64,000 bases of DNA from Entamoeba invadens IP1 (Eukaryota > Evosea > Mastigamoebida > Endamoebidae): contig NW_004440286.1 of the NCBI RefSeq assembly GCF_000330505.1, forward strand, positions 392,449 to 456,448. The letters run 5' to 3'. This document shows positions 40,944 to 50,363 of the stretch, piece by piece; the first letter of the stretch is position 1; every line of letters starts with the position of its first letter. The translations under genes were made by a program, and so were the position numbers. The notes below the pieces were generated by a model that was not told where the DNA came from, did no database searches, and worked only from the letters and a program-made list of their open reading frames with translations.

Positions 40944-43085
40944 TTACCAATCGTCATCACTCCAATCATCTTCGTCATCGGAATACTCCGTTGCAATGTC
41001 CTTTCGGCGTTCATCTAAAATTCCGCGAAGTGCTAAGACCACTTCATCCTCTTGCACTTGCTTCTCTTTCATTTCAGTCTTATTCAAATTGCCGGACTGC
41101 GCAAAGATGAGCTGTGTGAACGAGATTCCCGCGTTGGCATTTTCAACACCACTTTTGATAACAGGGGGTGGTGCATTTGGTGGTGGAAGTGATGAAGGTG
41201 GTGCGAGTGCGGCTGCAGTCTTTTGTTGTGTATTTTTATCTCTTTCTTCGCGTTCTTTTTGTTCTGCTTGTTCCAACAGTTTTTGAGCTTTTTGTTGTTC
41301 TTCTTGTTCTTTTTGTGCTTTTAATGCCTTTTCTTTCTCAATTTTCTCTCGTTCTTTGTCAGCACGAGCTTTCTCTTCTTTCTGTTTTTGTTCTTTCAAT
41401 TTGTCCGCTCGAAGTTTTTCTTCCTTCTCTTTGTCCGCCTTTTCTTTCTCTGCTTTTAACTTCTCTTCTTTCTCGCGTTGTTGTTTTTCTTTCTCTTGTT
41501 TTTCTCGTTTCTCTTGTTGTTCCTTCTCAAGTTTCTCCTTTTCAAGCTTCAATTTCTCTTCCTTTGCTTTGTCTTCATTAATTTTGATTTGGTCTTGTTT
41601 TGGAGGAGGTGGCGATGGTCTTTTAAAACTTGGACTTTTAGTTTGTGGAGGTGTGACGGTCTCACAAGTTGTTTTAACTGTTGTTTGTGGTGGAGTTTTT
41701 TGAGAAGAAGGTGGAGATGGTTTTTTAAAGCCAGTAGTGCTCTGTGGAGGTGTTACTGTATTTTCCTTCTTTAAAGGTGTTTTAGTTTGATATGTATAAG
41801 TCTTTGGTTTCAGTTGTGAACTATTAGAAGGTGTTGGTGTATTAAATTTATTAAAAGCTTCTTGTTTCTTTTCGTGGACACTTTTTTGGCTTGCTTGTGT
41901 TTTTTGTTGAGTGGACACCGACTTTTCTTTCTTTTCTTCAACAGGTTTTTGCACTTCTTTTGGTGTTTCAAGTACTTTTGGTTTGACCTCTTTCTTTATA
42001 TCGGGGCTTTTTTGAGATGTTTTATAACTCTTTGCTGGCTTTGGAATAACACACTTCTGTTCTTCATCATCGGACCATTCATTTCCAATTACAGTAGGTT
42101 TGAACATCTCATCATCATCACTGTCTTCTTTCACAACACGTTTTGGTTGTGTCGTTGTTGTGGTTTGTTGTGTATTAAATTTAGAGAACGCCGGGTTTTG
42201 TGATATTGCGCTTTGTCGTTGATACACTGGGGCTGTTTTTGTCTCGGCTTGTGGTAACAACTTTTTGTTTTGAGTTGGTTTGACAACGCTTGAACTGTTG
42301 TTGACGTTCGACGTCTTTGGTTTTTCCTTTTCTTTCTCTTCCACTTTTTCATAGAAGGTTTTAGGTTTGTAACTGTCCTTTTTATCGCCTTCAGCAAAAG
42401 CAGATGGGATGTTAACCTTCCCTCTCTGTGCTGTGTGATTTGTTGTGTGTTGTTTTGTGACAGTTTTTGAGTTAAACTTATGATATGGAGCAACTGGTTT
42501 TTTATGTACTGAAGGCTGTTGTTTAGTTTCGATTTTGGTTTCTTTGATTGGTGTTGGAGCTACACCTGGTGTTGTAGAAGTTCGAATAGTTCGGCTGACC
42601 TCTTTGTCTTGTTGTTGTTTAATGAACTGTGGAGTGATAGGGGTTACAGTCATTCCTTCTGGGATCTTCTTCTGTGGTTTCATAGTGTTTCGAAGTGCCT
42701 TTGCTGCATTTGGGTTGTTTGAAACTTCTTTTTGCATATCATTCACAACAGAAGAAGACGCCATCAACTTGAAGACTTTGTCTCGAGTTTCTTTGTCTGC
42801 CAAATCAGACTTTTTAACCCCCGCCTTTTTAAAAAAGGCAACCCAAGCCGATGGTAAATTTTCTACTTCCAATTCCCCAGTTGAAGAGAAACCTATGTGT
42901 GACCTTTCAACAGGTCCTCGTTTCTCTATAACCATCTTTTTCTTGTTTTTATCTTTCTTGCCGAACATCAATGGAATTATCAGTTCATTATTTGTCGGCT
43001 TTTTGATATATTTAATCAAAGATTCTTCAATTTCATAGTCTTGGATTATCGTAAATTTCATTTGAATGAAACACAATTCAACCAT
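40944..43085 (-). CDS. CRIB-domain protein with proline-rich linker, coiled coil and WASP-type acidic tail (Arp2/3 activator candidate)
   Basis: The protein has 713 residues (ATG 43085; 43061 is an alternative). Residues 52-100 form a CRIB/p21-binding domain (IEKRGPVERSHIGF, STGELEVENLPSAW), which binds GTP-loaded Rac/Cdc42. Residues 110-500 are Pro/Thr/Gln/Lys-rich with SPPPPK-type proline runs. Residues 505-640 are a Glu/Lys single helix or coiled coil. A short proline patch (PPSSLPPPNAPPP) precedes the C-terminus, which has the order of a WASP VCA region: a degenerate WH2-like piece (ISFTQLIFAQSGNL), an amphipathic C motif (VVLALRGILDERRKDI) and an acidic tail with two tryptophans (DDEDDWSDDDW). 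There is no EVH1 domain or kinase. It would couple Rho GTPases to actin branching. A 226-bp MITE sits in its promoter. Confidence 0.8.
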   Translation of the reverse strand: MVELCFIQMKFTIIQDYEIEESLIKYIKKPTNNELIIPLMFGKKDKNKKKMVIEKRGPVERSHIGFSSTGELEVENLPSAWVAFFKKAGVKKSDLADKETRDKVFKLMASSSVVNDMQKEVSNNPNAAKALRNTMKPQKKIPEGMTVTPITPQFIKQQQDKEVSRTIRTSTTPGVAPTPIKETKIETKQQPSVHKKPVAPYHKFNSKTVTKQHTTNHTAQRGKVNIPSAFAEGDKKDSYKPKTFYEKVEEKEKEKPKTSNVNNSSSVVKPTQNKKLLPQAETKTAPVYQRQSAISQNPAFSKFNTQQTTTTTQPKRVVKEDSDDDEMFKPTVIGNEWSDDEEQKCVIPKPAKSYKTSQKSPDIKKEVKPKVLETPKEVQKPVEEKKEKSVSTQQKTQASQKSVHEKKQEAFNKFNTPTPSNSSQLKPKTYTYQTKTPLKKENTVTPPQSTTGFKKPSPPSSQKTPPQTTVKTTCETVTPPQTKSPSFKRPSPPPPKQDQIKINEDKAKEEKLKLEKEKLEKEQQEKREKQEKEKQQREKEEKLKAEKEKADKEKEEKLRADKLKEQKQKEEKARADKEREKIEKEKALKAQKEQEEQQKAQKLLEQAEQKEREERDKNTQQKTAAALAPPSSLPPPNAPPPVIKSGVENANAGISFTQLIFAQSGNLNKTEMKEKQVQEDEVVLALRGILDERRKDIATEYSDDEDDWSDDDW

Positions 43086-43190
43086 TTAAGGATTACTTTC
43101 CTTTTAATTATACTTTTTTGATTTAAAAACAAAACAATAATTACCATCAATGTACTTTTGCGGTTAAAATACTTCTGTTTTTTTCAAATA

Positions 43191-43416
43191 GAGTCAGTCC
43201 GTAAACGTTGTACACCAACAACGTTGTACACCCGACTTTTCCATATTTTTTTATCCTATTTTTCGGGATTTTATTTTGATTTTTCCCAAAAGTGCATTTT
43301 TATTTTTTGCTGCTATTTTTGTTTTTATCCTAATACCCAAAAAAATTTGGAAAACAAGTCTAATATTCGTAAAGTGTACAACGTTTGAGTAGTGTACAAC
43401 GTTGTAGCAAGTACTC
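43191..43416. mobile_element. 226-bp MITE with internally duplicated terminal inverted repeats, TA-flanked
   Basis: The left arm starts GAGTCAGTCCG and carries two copies of AACGTTGTACAC. The right arm is its inverse, with two copies of GTGTACAACGT and the end AAGTACTC. TA flanks both ends (43189-43190 and 43417-43418). The arms are about 50 bp each. The interior is A/T-rich and non-coding, although a spurious frame crosses it. It lies 105 bp upstream of the CRIB gene start. Duplicated 12-bp words containing the palindrome AACGTT would be natural transposase- or factor-binding sites. Confidence 0.82.
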
Positions 43417-43695
43417 TAATTATATTTTATAATAATGAATACTATTTTATTATTATCTTTCTAAAAATAAAAATTAATATTTAATAATAAATATTATAAC
43501 AGTAATTTAAAATATTATAATTTATAATACAATTTTTGATATTATTATTCTATTGTTTAGAATTGTATTAAATATATATAGTAAATATAATAATTTTAAT
43601 GGTATCAAAAGAGTTTATAATTTTGCTTCCATAACCAGACAATGAGACGAAAAAATAATTAGTGTTCTATAACCCTAATCTAGAAAGCTCAAGTA

Positions 43696-44501
43696 ATGTG
43701 TTTGCGGTACAAGGCGATTGTTTTGGACCACGACGACACAACAGTAGATTCCACACCCAGTGTTAATTATCCAGCGTATATGGAGTATTGTGTTTGTAAT
43801 TTAAATATAAATAAAGTAGATGCGCCAATTTACAAATAAGTTAATAAATAAATTAGAATTATTAAACAAATGTAGTAACACGTTTTATTTAAAAATAGAT
43901 TAGACTCTTAACTTTATAGAAACAATATATGCCAAAGTCTTTTGTCCCACTCACTCTTCAAAAATGGTATTTAATGCTCTGGGAGTCGGACTTTGGGACG
44001 TACCAACACGAAGTAATGGGGCTTTCATATGAAGAAATGAAGCATGAAATAGACATGTGGGTAGAATATAGTAAGCAACACTCTCCTCCCTTTTTTGAAG
44101 GGATAATTGACTTCCTAAGTTCATATAAAAAATTGGGAGGAATTATTGCAGTATGTTCACACTCTCGTGCAGTAGTTATCGAAGGGCATTATCAAATGGT
44201 TGGGATGAAACCAGACATTATATATGGAAGTGTTCACGGACACCCCGAACTCTGTAAACCAAATACTTTTCCCATTGATGACTTAAAAATAAAATACAAT
44301 TTAGTATCATCCGATATCTTAGTAATCGATGATTTATCTCCTGGATTTGTGATGGCAAAGAAGTCTGGAGTCGATGCAGTGGGTGTCTTATATGGAAACG
44401 GTCACGAACTAATCGAACATTACATCAAAGAGAATACGCTGAAAACTTTTGAAACAGTCAAAGAACTCGAAGACTTCGTTATTCAACAAATCGAGGAATA
44501 A
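43696..44501 (+). CDS. HAD-superfamily phosphatase (phosphoglycolate phosphatase/beta-phosphoglucomutase type), two exons
   Basis: Exon 1 is 43696-43791 and exon 2 is 43920-44501, giving about 225 residues. The small first exon supplies the essential motif I, IVLDHDDTTVDSTP (Asp nucleophile in DHDDT). Splicing the 128-nt intron (GTTTGT to TTATAG) joins MEYC to KQYMPKS in phase. Motif II is AVCSHS, motif III is the Lys in ELCKPNTF, and motif IV is VIDDLSPG. A helical cap lies between motifs I and II (about 25-95). The protein should be a soluble Mg-dependent small-molecule phosphatase. The substrate cannot be told from sequence. Without the first exon the protein would lack its nucleophile. 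Confidence 0.9.
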
Positions 44502-44887
44502 CACACGACATAACTATAGTATTTATATAGTTTATTTAACTATTTGATATCAAATAAATTAATTATAGATAAATAGTAATTATTTATACTTCCAAAAATC
44601 AACACAATGAAACTCTAATTTATTATAAATAAATTATAAATAAATTATAAATAAACCACAAGAAGACAAAATTCAATCGCCAAAACACAAATTACTTAAA
44701 TGAGAAAAAAAACCATTTTTACATCCCAAAAGTGTTTTAAAAAAATGAAGTAAGTTGATATGACGCAATTGAAGTGAAAAAACAAGAAAAAAGTAAAAGA
44801 ATAGAAATAGAATGCAGTTATGGAATCATTAAAAACCCTACTTCTTTTCTAATTGAAGAACAATTCAATAACTAATAAAACTTAGAG
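44502..44887. other. A/T-rich spacer with a short tandem tract
   Basis: Three tandem units of an 11-base TAAATTATAAA sequence occur at about 44625-44657. Nothing else is seen besides promoter-type A/T sequence before the 44888 start. Confidence 0.45.
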
Positions 44888-45922
44888 ATGTGGTTACGGT
44901 CGGTGTGTCCAACTGATAAATTGACACTAACGGAAGAAATCAAGTTGTTCACTCGATACATCTCACTCACGCCAAACGAACAAGAACTCCGACAAATAAG
45001 TTATCAAAAAGTGAGTCAACTCTTAACAAACAGATATCCCGGATGCGAAGTCACGATATACGGGAGTTACGTCTCTGGATTTTCATTACCTTCCAGCGAC
45101 ATTGATTTAGTCTTATCCTTCTCCGAAGAGGTGTCAAAAAACCAAGTGAAGAAATTGCTCTTCAAGATCAGTACCATCTGTCGATCGTCGAAATTTCTGC
45201 GAGTCGAGGACGTAATAACGAACGCTAAAGTCCCTATCATTAAACTGTTAGATTTGGATACAACGATCTCTATAGACTTGTCTATCAACTGTGAGGGGGG
45301 TATCGACTCCTCTGCACTTACACATTCTCTATTAACTTCATCACAATTCACACAAGAGATAGCCCTCTTTGTTAAGTACTTAGTCTTTCAGAACAATTTG
45401 AACGAACCGTACCATGGCGGAATCGGTTCATATGCTATAGTCTTACTCACAGCAACATTCTTGAAGTTCTACCCACAACATTCCCTCGGGAGAGCACTTG
45501 TCGAGTTTCTCAATTTCTATGGAAACATCTTTAAAATGGGGAAGACGGGGGTCTCGTACCAACACGGCTTTTTTAGCTTGGTTGAGAAAAATCTCTTTGA
45601 GGAAGACTCACTGGTCATCGAAGACCCATGCGACGAAGGAAATAATGTTGGAAGGTCGTCATTCAAGTTCAACGCAGTTCAATTTCTTTTCAAAAAGACG
45701 TTAATGGGAATCAACTTAATCATTAAAAACCCGGAAGGGATGTACCTCCCAAGCGGAAGCAGGCTGGCTAAGGTCGTCGCCATACCAAAGAGTTTACAGA
45801 AGTATAGAGAGGCGATTGACGCTGTTAAGTCGGAACAAAAATCAGAAGAGAAAACAGAGGAAAAGGAAGAGGTTGAAGTCATGAAATCGCCTGAAATATA
45901 CAACGAACCATTAGTTCAGTAA
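44888..45922 (+). CDS. Trf4/PAP-associated non-canonical poly(A) polymerase (nucleotidyltransferase)
   Basis: The protein has 344 residues. The catalytic motif GSYVSGFSLPSSDIDLVL (Gly59-Ser60, Asp71, Asp73) and a third carboxylate in TTISIDLSIN define a DNA polymerase beta-like nucleotidyltransferase. The central domain and PAP-associated region follow: PYHGGIGSYAIVLLTATFLK, then LGRALVEFLNFYGNIFKM and a nucleotide-recognition region near DPCDEGNNVGRSSF, which is the TRF4/TENT4 signature (DPxxxxNNVxRxSF). Such enzymes add short A tails for nuclear RNA surveillance (TRAMP). There is no zinc knuckle or RNA-binding domain, and the C-terminus (about 310-344) is a Glu/Lys tail. The length is short for the family but complete in its core. 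Confidence 0.93.
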   Translation: MWLRSVCPTDKLTLTEEIKLFTRYISLTPNEQELRQISYQKVSQLLTNRYPGCEVTIYGSYVSGFSLPSSDIDLVLSFSEEVSKNQVKKLLFKISTICRSSKFLRVEDVITNAKVPIIKLLDLDTTISIDLSINCEGGIDSSALTHSLLTSSQFTQEIALFVKYLVFQNNLNEPYHGGIGSYAIVLLTATFLKFYPQHSLGRALVEFLNFYGNIFKMGKTGVSYQHGFFSLVEKNLFEEDSLVIEDPCDEGNNVGRSSFKFNAVQFLFKKTLMGINLIIKNPEGMYLPSGSRLAKVVAIPKSLQKYREAIDAVKSEQKSEEKTEEKEEVEVMKSPEIYNEPLVQ

Positions 45923-46250
45923 TTCATCTGTTTATTGTTTTCTTATGATAATGAAGTTGGAAATTTAAAGCGAAAGCAACACTTAAATGTTGCTTTAAAG
46001 TTACCAATTTTTAGTTCATCAGTTTCTGTAACCTTTTCGTTGAAGAGGTTTTTATTTGGTATAAAGTAATACCAATCATATTTATTACTTGGAACGTACT
46101 TTAGAAAAAGAAGAGAAATTGATGGTAAAGATCCTTTTTAATTGGGTTGATTTAAATCAATTAAAAGTTGAATCAAACTGTTTAGATGGACTGTTATATG
46201 TTGAATGTTGTGTTATAAAAAGAATTGAATAACAATTATAAGTAATACAA
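45923..46250. other. convergent spacer with a 3' hairpin
   Basis: AAAGCAACA at 45973-45981 pairs with TGTTGCTTT at 45988-45996 about 55 bases after the stop of the nucleotidyltransferase gene and could affect 3' end formation. The remainder is A/T-rich. No gene was seen. Confidence 0.45.
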
Positions 46251-46841
46251 TTAACATGAAATGGCACTTGGTAGTTTGTTGCTGAGTATTTGATAAATGG
46301 TGGTATCGTTCTTATCTATGGTTATTTCTGTTCCATTTTTCATTTTTTCAACGATGTATATGTTTATCTTATCTCCCATTTGAATGAGCTCTTCTTGAGT
46401 AAAAATAAAAGTTCCATTAAAAAAGACACACAGTATTCGATCGATCCGTTTAGTCTTTTTTGATTTCCGAGCTAATTTGGAGTCAAAGAAGAACCCCAAT
46501 TCTAAACAGATGTCATACAATGTGTTAATAGTTATTACTCTCTTGTTTTTTTCGTATCTTCTGAACGCAGTTTGTTTGTTAATTCCTTTTCTATATTCTT
46601 GTTCAAGTTGAGGTCGGCTCAAAACGTCTGTCAACTGAATAAAATCAATGGTTTCATTGCCAAAGTTTAAAGTCTTTAACAAAGGCGTGGTCTCTGATAT
46701 GGTTGTTTGTTTTCTTTGTTTCTTGAGCGTGAAAGAGCACCTAGTGTTGAGAAGACCGAGAAGAAACATTTGTTGATATGTTTCAAAGTTCTTGTAGTCG
46801 TATTTTGACTTGAAAAACCTTGCTTCACTAGTGTCGGACAT
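46251..46841 (-). CDS. unrecognised protein, member C of the three-gene family
   Basis: The start is ATG 46841-46839 (MSDTSEARFFKSKYD), giving 196 residues. It aligns with the 37422 gene over almost its full length: FETYQQMFLLGLLNTRCSF, the basic KKQRKQTT linker, LNFGNETIDFIQLTDV, KNKRVITINTLYDICLELGF, FFDSKLAR, and ILCVFFNGTFIFTQEEL. This is the shortest and most compact copy, so it probably defines the minimal domain (about residues 15-175). No signal peptide, transmembrane helix or metal site is seen. The function is unknown. Its three copies lie in two orientations and are separated by unrelated genes, so they are not a simple tandem array. Confidence 0.82.
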   Translation of the reverse strand: MSDTSEARFFKSKYDYKNFETYQQMFLLGLLNTRCSFTLKKQRKQTTISETTPLLKTLNFGNETIDFIQLTDVLSRPQLEQEYRKGINKQTAFRRYEKNKRVITINTLYDICLELGFFFDSKLARKSKKTKRIDRILCVFFNGTFIFTQEELIQMGDKINIYIVEKMKNGTEITIDKNDTTIYQILSNKLPSAISC

Positions 46842-48222
46842 CACCAAATGGAATAAGTTTTGAGCACTTAAATAGTTGCGAGAGTCAGCATGAATGCTTG
46901 AAAAATAGGTGTAATTTTTTTTAAAGTAAAATAAGAATAGAACACTGTTATTACTTTAAAAAAGCTTTATAGGGATTGTTGGTGTTATAACCGTTTTTCG
47001 CTTTTTTTAATTGGATTTTGTCGCATCTCAACATGACGTGTTTTCCCAATAAAAAGATTTGGGTTTTTCAAATTGAAATAATGGACTTTTTTTATATGAA
47101 AAATGTTCGAATGTAATCAATTTTTTATAAGACAACACGTCACATTTCAAGTCTTTAACGGCTATTTTTTGTCATGGCGGTTAAAACATTTGGCGAATTC
47201 CTTCTAAAAAGTAATTACTTTCATTTTCAAAACCCGTAATAAACACAATATATAAAAATAAAGTATCGATTCATAATAGTAATACAGTATTGCTTTTTAC
47301 TGGCGATTTTGGTTGAGTGTTTTAATCGACTATCTACTACGAGCATATTTTGATTTACAAATTCGGGAGTTTTTATCATATTTAATACTTATAATACTCG
47401 AAACTGTACTCAAATGGGGAAAAATAGGGTTTCTTAGATTTTTATTAACATTGTGCAAAAAAATATAACAATTGCTCTTTAAATATTATTTTTTACCTTT
47501 TTTGGTCAACTCTTTTTTCTTTTCTTTCTTTGGTTATGCAATTTAAGTTTTTTTCTGTTATTTCTAACACTTTATAATAAATAAAACACGATTGTTCCTT
47601 ACGGCTTAACTCCTCTTAAAACTACATTTTAACTTCTTTTTAAATTTAGACTTTTTCAAACTGTGTTTGATTAAAAACGTCCATTATAAACGAAAACATG
47701 TAACTAAAAATATTTTCAATGGTTAAATATGTAATTATTATACTATTAGTGACAAAACCATAAGAATTATTTGTACATATTTGGCAATTATTCTAACCTC
47801 TGACCAAATCAAACATTTCCAATACATTTAACACTATTGTATTATAAAAAAATCGGGTTCAATCAAAAGAATTGAATAATGCTATTGGTAATATATTATT
47901 TATAGAACAATTATTAGTTACAACATGTTATATCAAAAGCCGTCAAAAAATCCATTTCAATTATAATTTATAACAACATTATTATAATATATAGTTCATT
48001 ACAACTTTTTGGCTTAATTAACTCTTTTTTTATCACAATTCAAACAAACAAAATCTTTTTAAAATCGGAATTTTAAAGTGAATTGTTTTTAAAAGTACAA
48101 TAATAAATCCATTTAATCTAATTTAAAATAAGAAAAATACCAGTAATACCATTGTTTAAAATAAAAACTATATTTTAATAATAAAACAACTATACTTAGA
48201 CAGTGTATTGATTTTGGTGGTA
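46842..48222. other. 1.4-kb A/T-rich spacer
   Basis: At 47025-47060 and 47130-47155 two related words (ATGACGTGTTTTC and the inverse of GTGACGTGTTGTC) sit in opposite orientation, with GTTATAACCG / CGGTTAAAAC outside them. This may be a worn foldback element, but the match is too weak to call. No coding frame or RNA gene was found. Confidence 0.4.
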
Positions 48223-49440
48223 TTAAGAGCTTATTACATCAACCTCGAGAACCATATCTTCTTTTAACACTTTAAACAAGAAATATGTTTTTTGTACTTC
48301 CCCGATTCTGTAAAACACTTTCCAGTCGTCTTTGTTGTTGAACAAAATTGGAAAGAAGACGGGGAGTCTATCCACGTCCTCCTTATACTTTCCAGCGTTG
48401 TAGATAAAACCTCTATCGTAATAAGCAAAATAATCGACACCACTCTCATTTGGTACATATTCATTTTGAACATTTCTGACAATGTTGAGTTCGTTGACTT
48501 TATAAAGTGACTCGACAAATGAGACAAACACAAATTCGTTTGGTTTGTTTTGTATTTGATGGAGTATATAGTCTTTCCATGGCAAAACACCTTTTACAGT
48601 TACTGGCACTTTTTCACCATAAGGTGTTGGAAGTATAAAATCTTCTTTAAAAACTGAAATGTCGATTGTACACACGTAGTACGTCTTTCCGTTGTATTGT
48701 TGTTTAAAGAAATCACATTCGTTTGTCACTAAAACTCCATTTTTAATATTGTAGAAATTTGTTTCATTGACTTTCATTTGAGTGCTTTGATTGTGTTGAA
48801 CGACGTCGACTTTCCAGTTTCTTTTTGTTGTATAAAAGGACCAGTCTTTGACTATAATAGTGTCTTCGTCCGGCTTATTCGTGCTAAGGACATCCTTCTC
48901 TTGCAAATAGATGTTGTAATTCTCTTGTGCACTTTTCATATGATCCATTTTCATGAGTAAAAGAACAGAGAATTTGCGGTCTTGTGACAACACGACAATT
49001 GTTGTTTTCTCGTTCTCAGTCAGTTCATTCAATTTGAACGAGAGACTATTCCCCCATGGTGTTCTGATGATGACAAAACCGTCGCAAAATTCTTCTTCAG
49101 TTACGAGACAAACTATTTCAGTCTTGTCCACACAAAACCGTTTACTTGGTATTTGGTGGATGTCAACTAAATTATTTTCGCACCCCAACGGATGTGTTAC
49201 AACTGCTTTTGTACTCAACGAAGTGTAGTTACATACGCGCCGTTTGACTTTCCCTAACTCAGTGTATAACACTTGTTTTTGTCCTCCACAGAAGTGTTCC
49301 TCAAATAGTAAATCAAGTCGATTTAATGGGGGACAACACAGCACCTTGTTCTGTTCTTTAATTCGTTCTTGTAATCTGCTTCGGTGGTTCTTTAGAAACT
49401 GAACTGTCTTTGAGTAGCTATTCACATCTTCTGACGTCAT
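48223..49440 (-). CDS. divergent J-less DnaJ C-terminal-like protein
   Basis: The protein has 405 residues, starting MTSEDVNSYSKTVQ. A short N-terminal coiled coil (SKTVQFLKNHRSRLQERIKEQ) is followed, from residue 42, by a DnaJ-C-like succession: LDLLFEEHFCGGQKQVLYTE (compare the family opening VSLEEAYNGxxKxxxY), SKRFCVDKTEIVCLVTEEEF (compare HPxFxRDGxDLxxxVxIsL), then DGFVIIRTPWGNSLSFKL (compare GxxVxxxTLDGxxLxxxI). A second, weaker beta-rich unit lies at about 215-330 (YYVCTIDISVFKEDFILP) and a third near the end. No J domain, signal peptide or membrane helix is present. Its layout parallels the protein at 32678. The assignment rests on pattern, not on close identity. Confidence 0.6.
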   Translation of the reverse strand: MTSEDVNSYSKTVQFLKNHRSRLQERIKEQNKVLCCPPLNRLDLLFEEHFCGGQKQVLYTELGKVKRRVCNYTSLSTKAVVTHPLGCENNLVDIHQIPSKRFCVDKTEIVCLVTEEEFCDGFVIIRTPWGNSLSFKLNELTENEKTTIVVLSQDRKFSVLLLMKMDHMKSAQENYNIYLQEKDVLSTNKPDEDTIIVKDWSFYTTKRNWKVDVVQHNQSTQMKVNETNFYNIKNGVLVTNECDFFKQQYNGKTYYVCTIDISVFKEDFILPTPYGEKVPVTVKGVLPWKDYILHQIQNKPNEFVFVSFVESLYKVNELNIVRNVQNEYVPNESGVDYFAYYDRGFIYNAGKYKEDVDRLPVFFPILFNNKDDWKVFYRIGEVQKTYFLFKVLKEDMVLEVDVISS

Positions 49441-49662
49441 TCTATATAATGAAGTTGAGCTATTTCGTTAAAAACTCTACTTTATTGTATTATTTTGTAT
49501 AATACATTTTACTATATATATACTATTCTTCTGATGATGATTTATGACCCAAATAACTTCAAAATTGGTATTATAATAAAACTATAAATTACTTCTCTAT
49601 CTATTTAAGTTAGAATTGAACTATAAATAAACCATAGAACGGACATGACACAGTGACTCGAC

Positions 49663-50139
49663 TTATTTGCTTTTGTTGTTCTTTTTTCCCTTGAAAGTCT
49701 CGTGGAGGATCTTGTCGACCATCTTATCTGCTCTTTCGAGGGGTGACATGATCTGGTCCATTCTGTTTTCCAAATGTGCGCTCCTCACAATTTCCTCTCT
49801 TGCCCTGAGAGGGACATTCATCAGTGTTTTTCTCAACATTCTGAGGATGTGATCCTTCTTGAACTTCGACGCTACCAAATCTGCTACAACACGCTTCTCT
49901 TGTTTCTTGAGATCTTTAATAGCTCTCTTCGATATCGCATATCCCTCTTGTTGCTTCAAAAAACTGAGGCGGTCCTCTGTGATCCGTTCGATATCCTCTA
50001 TCTCTCTGATTCGCGCGTCTAATTTCACTAACTTGTCTTCCATCAAAAACCGCTCGTCTAACATGTTTCTATACATCTCATTCGTCAAACACTTCCCACT
50101 CGCTACTGTAAGTGCTACTAGCACCAGAATAATGCTCAT
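49663..50139 (-). CDS. small secreted helical protein
   Basis: The protein has 158 residues. Residues 1-16 are a signal peptide (MSIILVLVALTVASGK). The mature part is almost wholly helical and highly charged, with long heptad-like stretches (LVKLDARIREIEDIERI, IKDLKKQEKRVVADL) and a basic tail GKKNNKSK. Only one cysteine follows the cleavage site. There is no retention signal, so it would be secreted or luminal. I do not recognise the family. Confidence 0.75.
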   Translation of the reverse strand: MSIILVLVALTVASGKCLTNEMYRNMLDERFLMEDKLVKLDARIREIEDIERITEDRLSFLKQQEGYAISKRAIKDLKKQEKRVVADLVASKFKKDHILRMLRKTLMNVPLRAREEIVRSAHLENRMDQIMSPLERADKMVDKILHETFKGKKNNKSK

Positions 50140-50363
50140 AACAAGTATAATATGCTTTTGAAGTTTTTTTCAAGTTCCTTCATTGATTTTTCTCTGCAAC
50201 TTGTACTATTCATATATAACTCTTTTACTACAAATTTTACTAGTTCTTTGATTTCTTTTTTATTGTATTTTTATTATAATAGTATAGTAAAACAAATATA
50301 GTAAAAATAAACTACAATTCAACTAAAAGAAAAAAACTCATTCAAAATTCATTCCACGACAAC

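Noticed and set aside
41168..43038. Long plus-strand hydrophobic and Ser-rich frames opposite the CRIB gene
   Set aside because: Antisense shadows of a Lys/Glu/Pro-rich low-complexity protein. They carry no domain and have inverted codon bias.
43158..43388. 76-codon plus-strand frame
   Set aside because: It lies almost wholly within the 226-bp MITE and has phenylalanine-rich, spacer-like composition.
47025..47190. Weak inverted words around ATGACGTGTT that might mark another MITE
   Set aside because: Only about ten bases match well on each side and no TA flanks could be placed.
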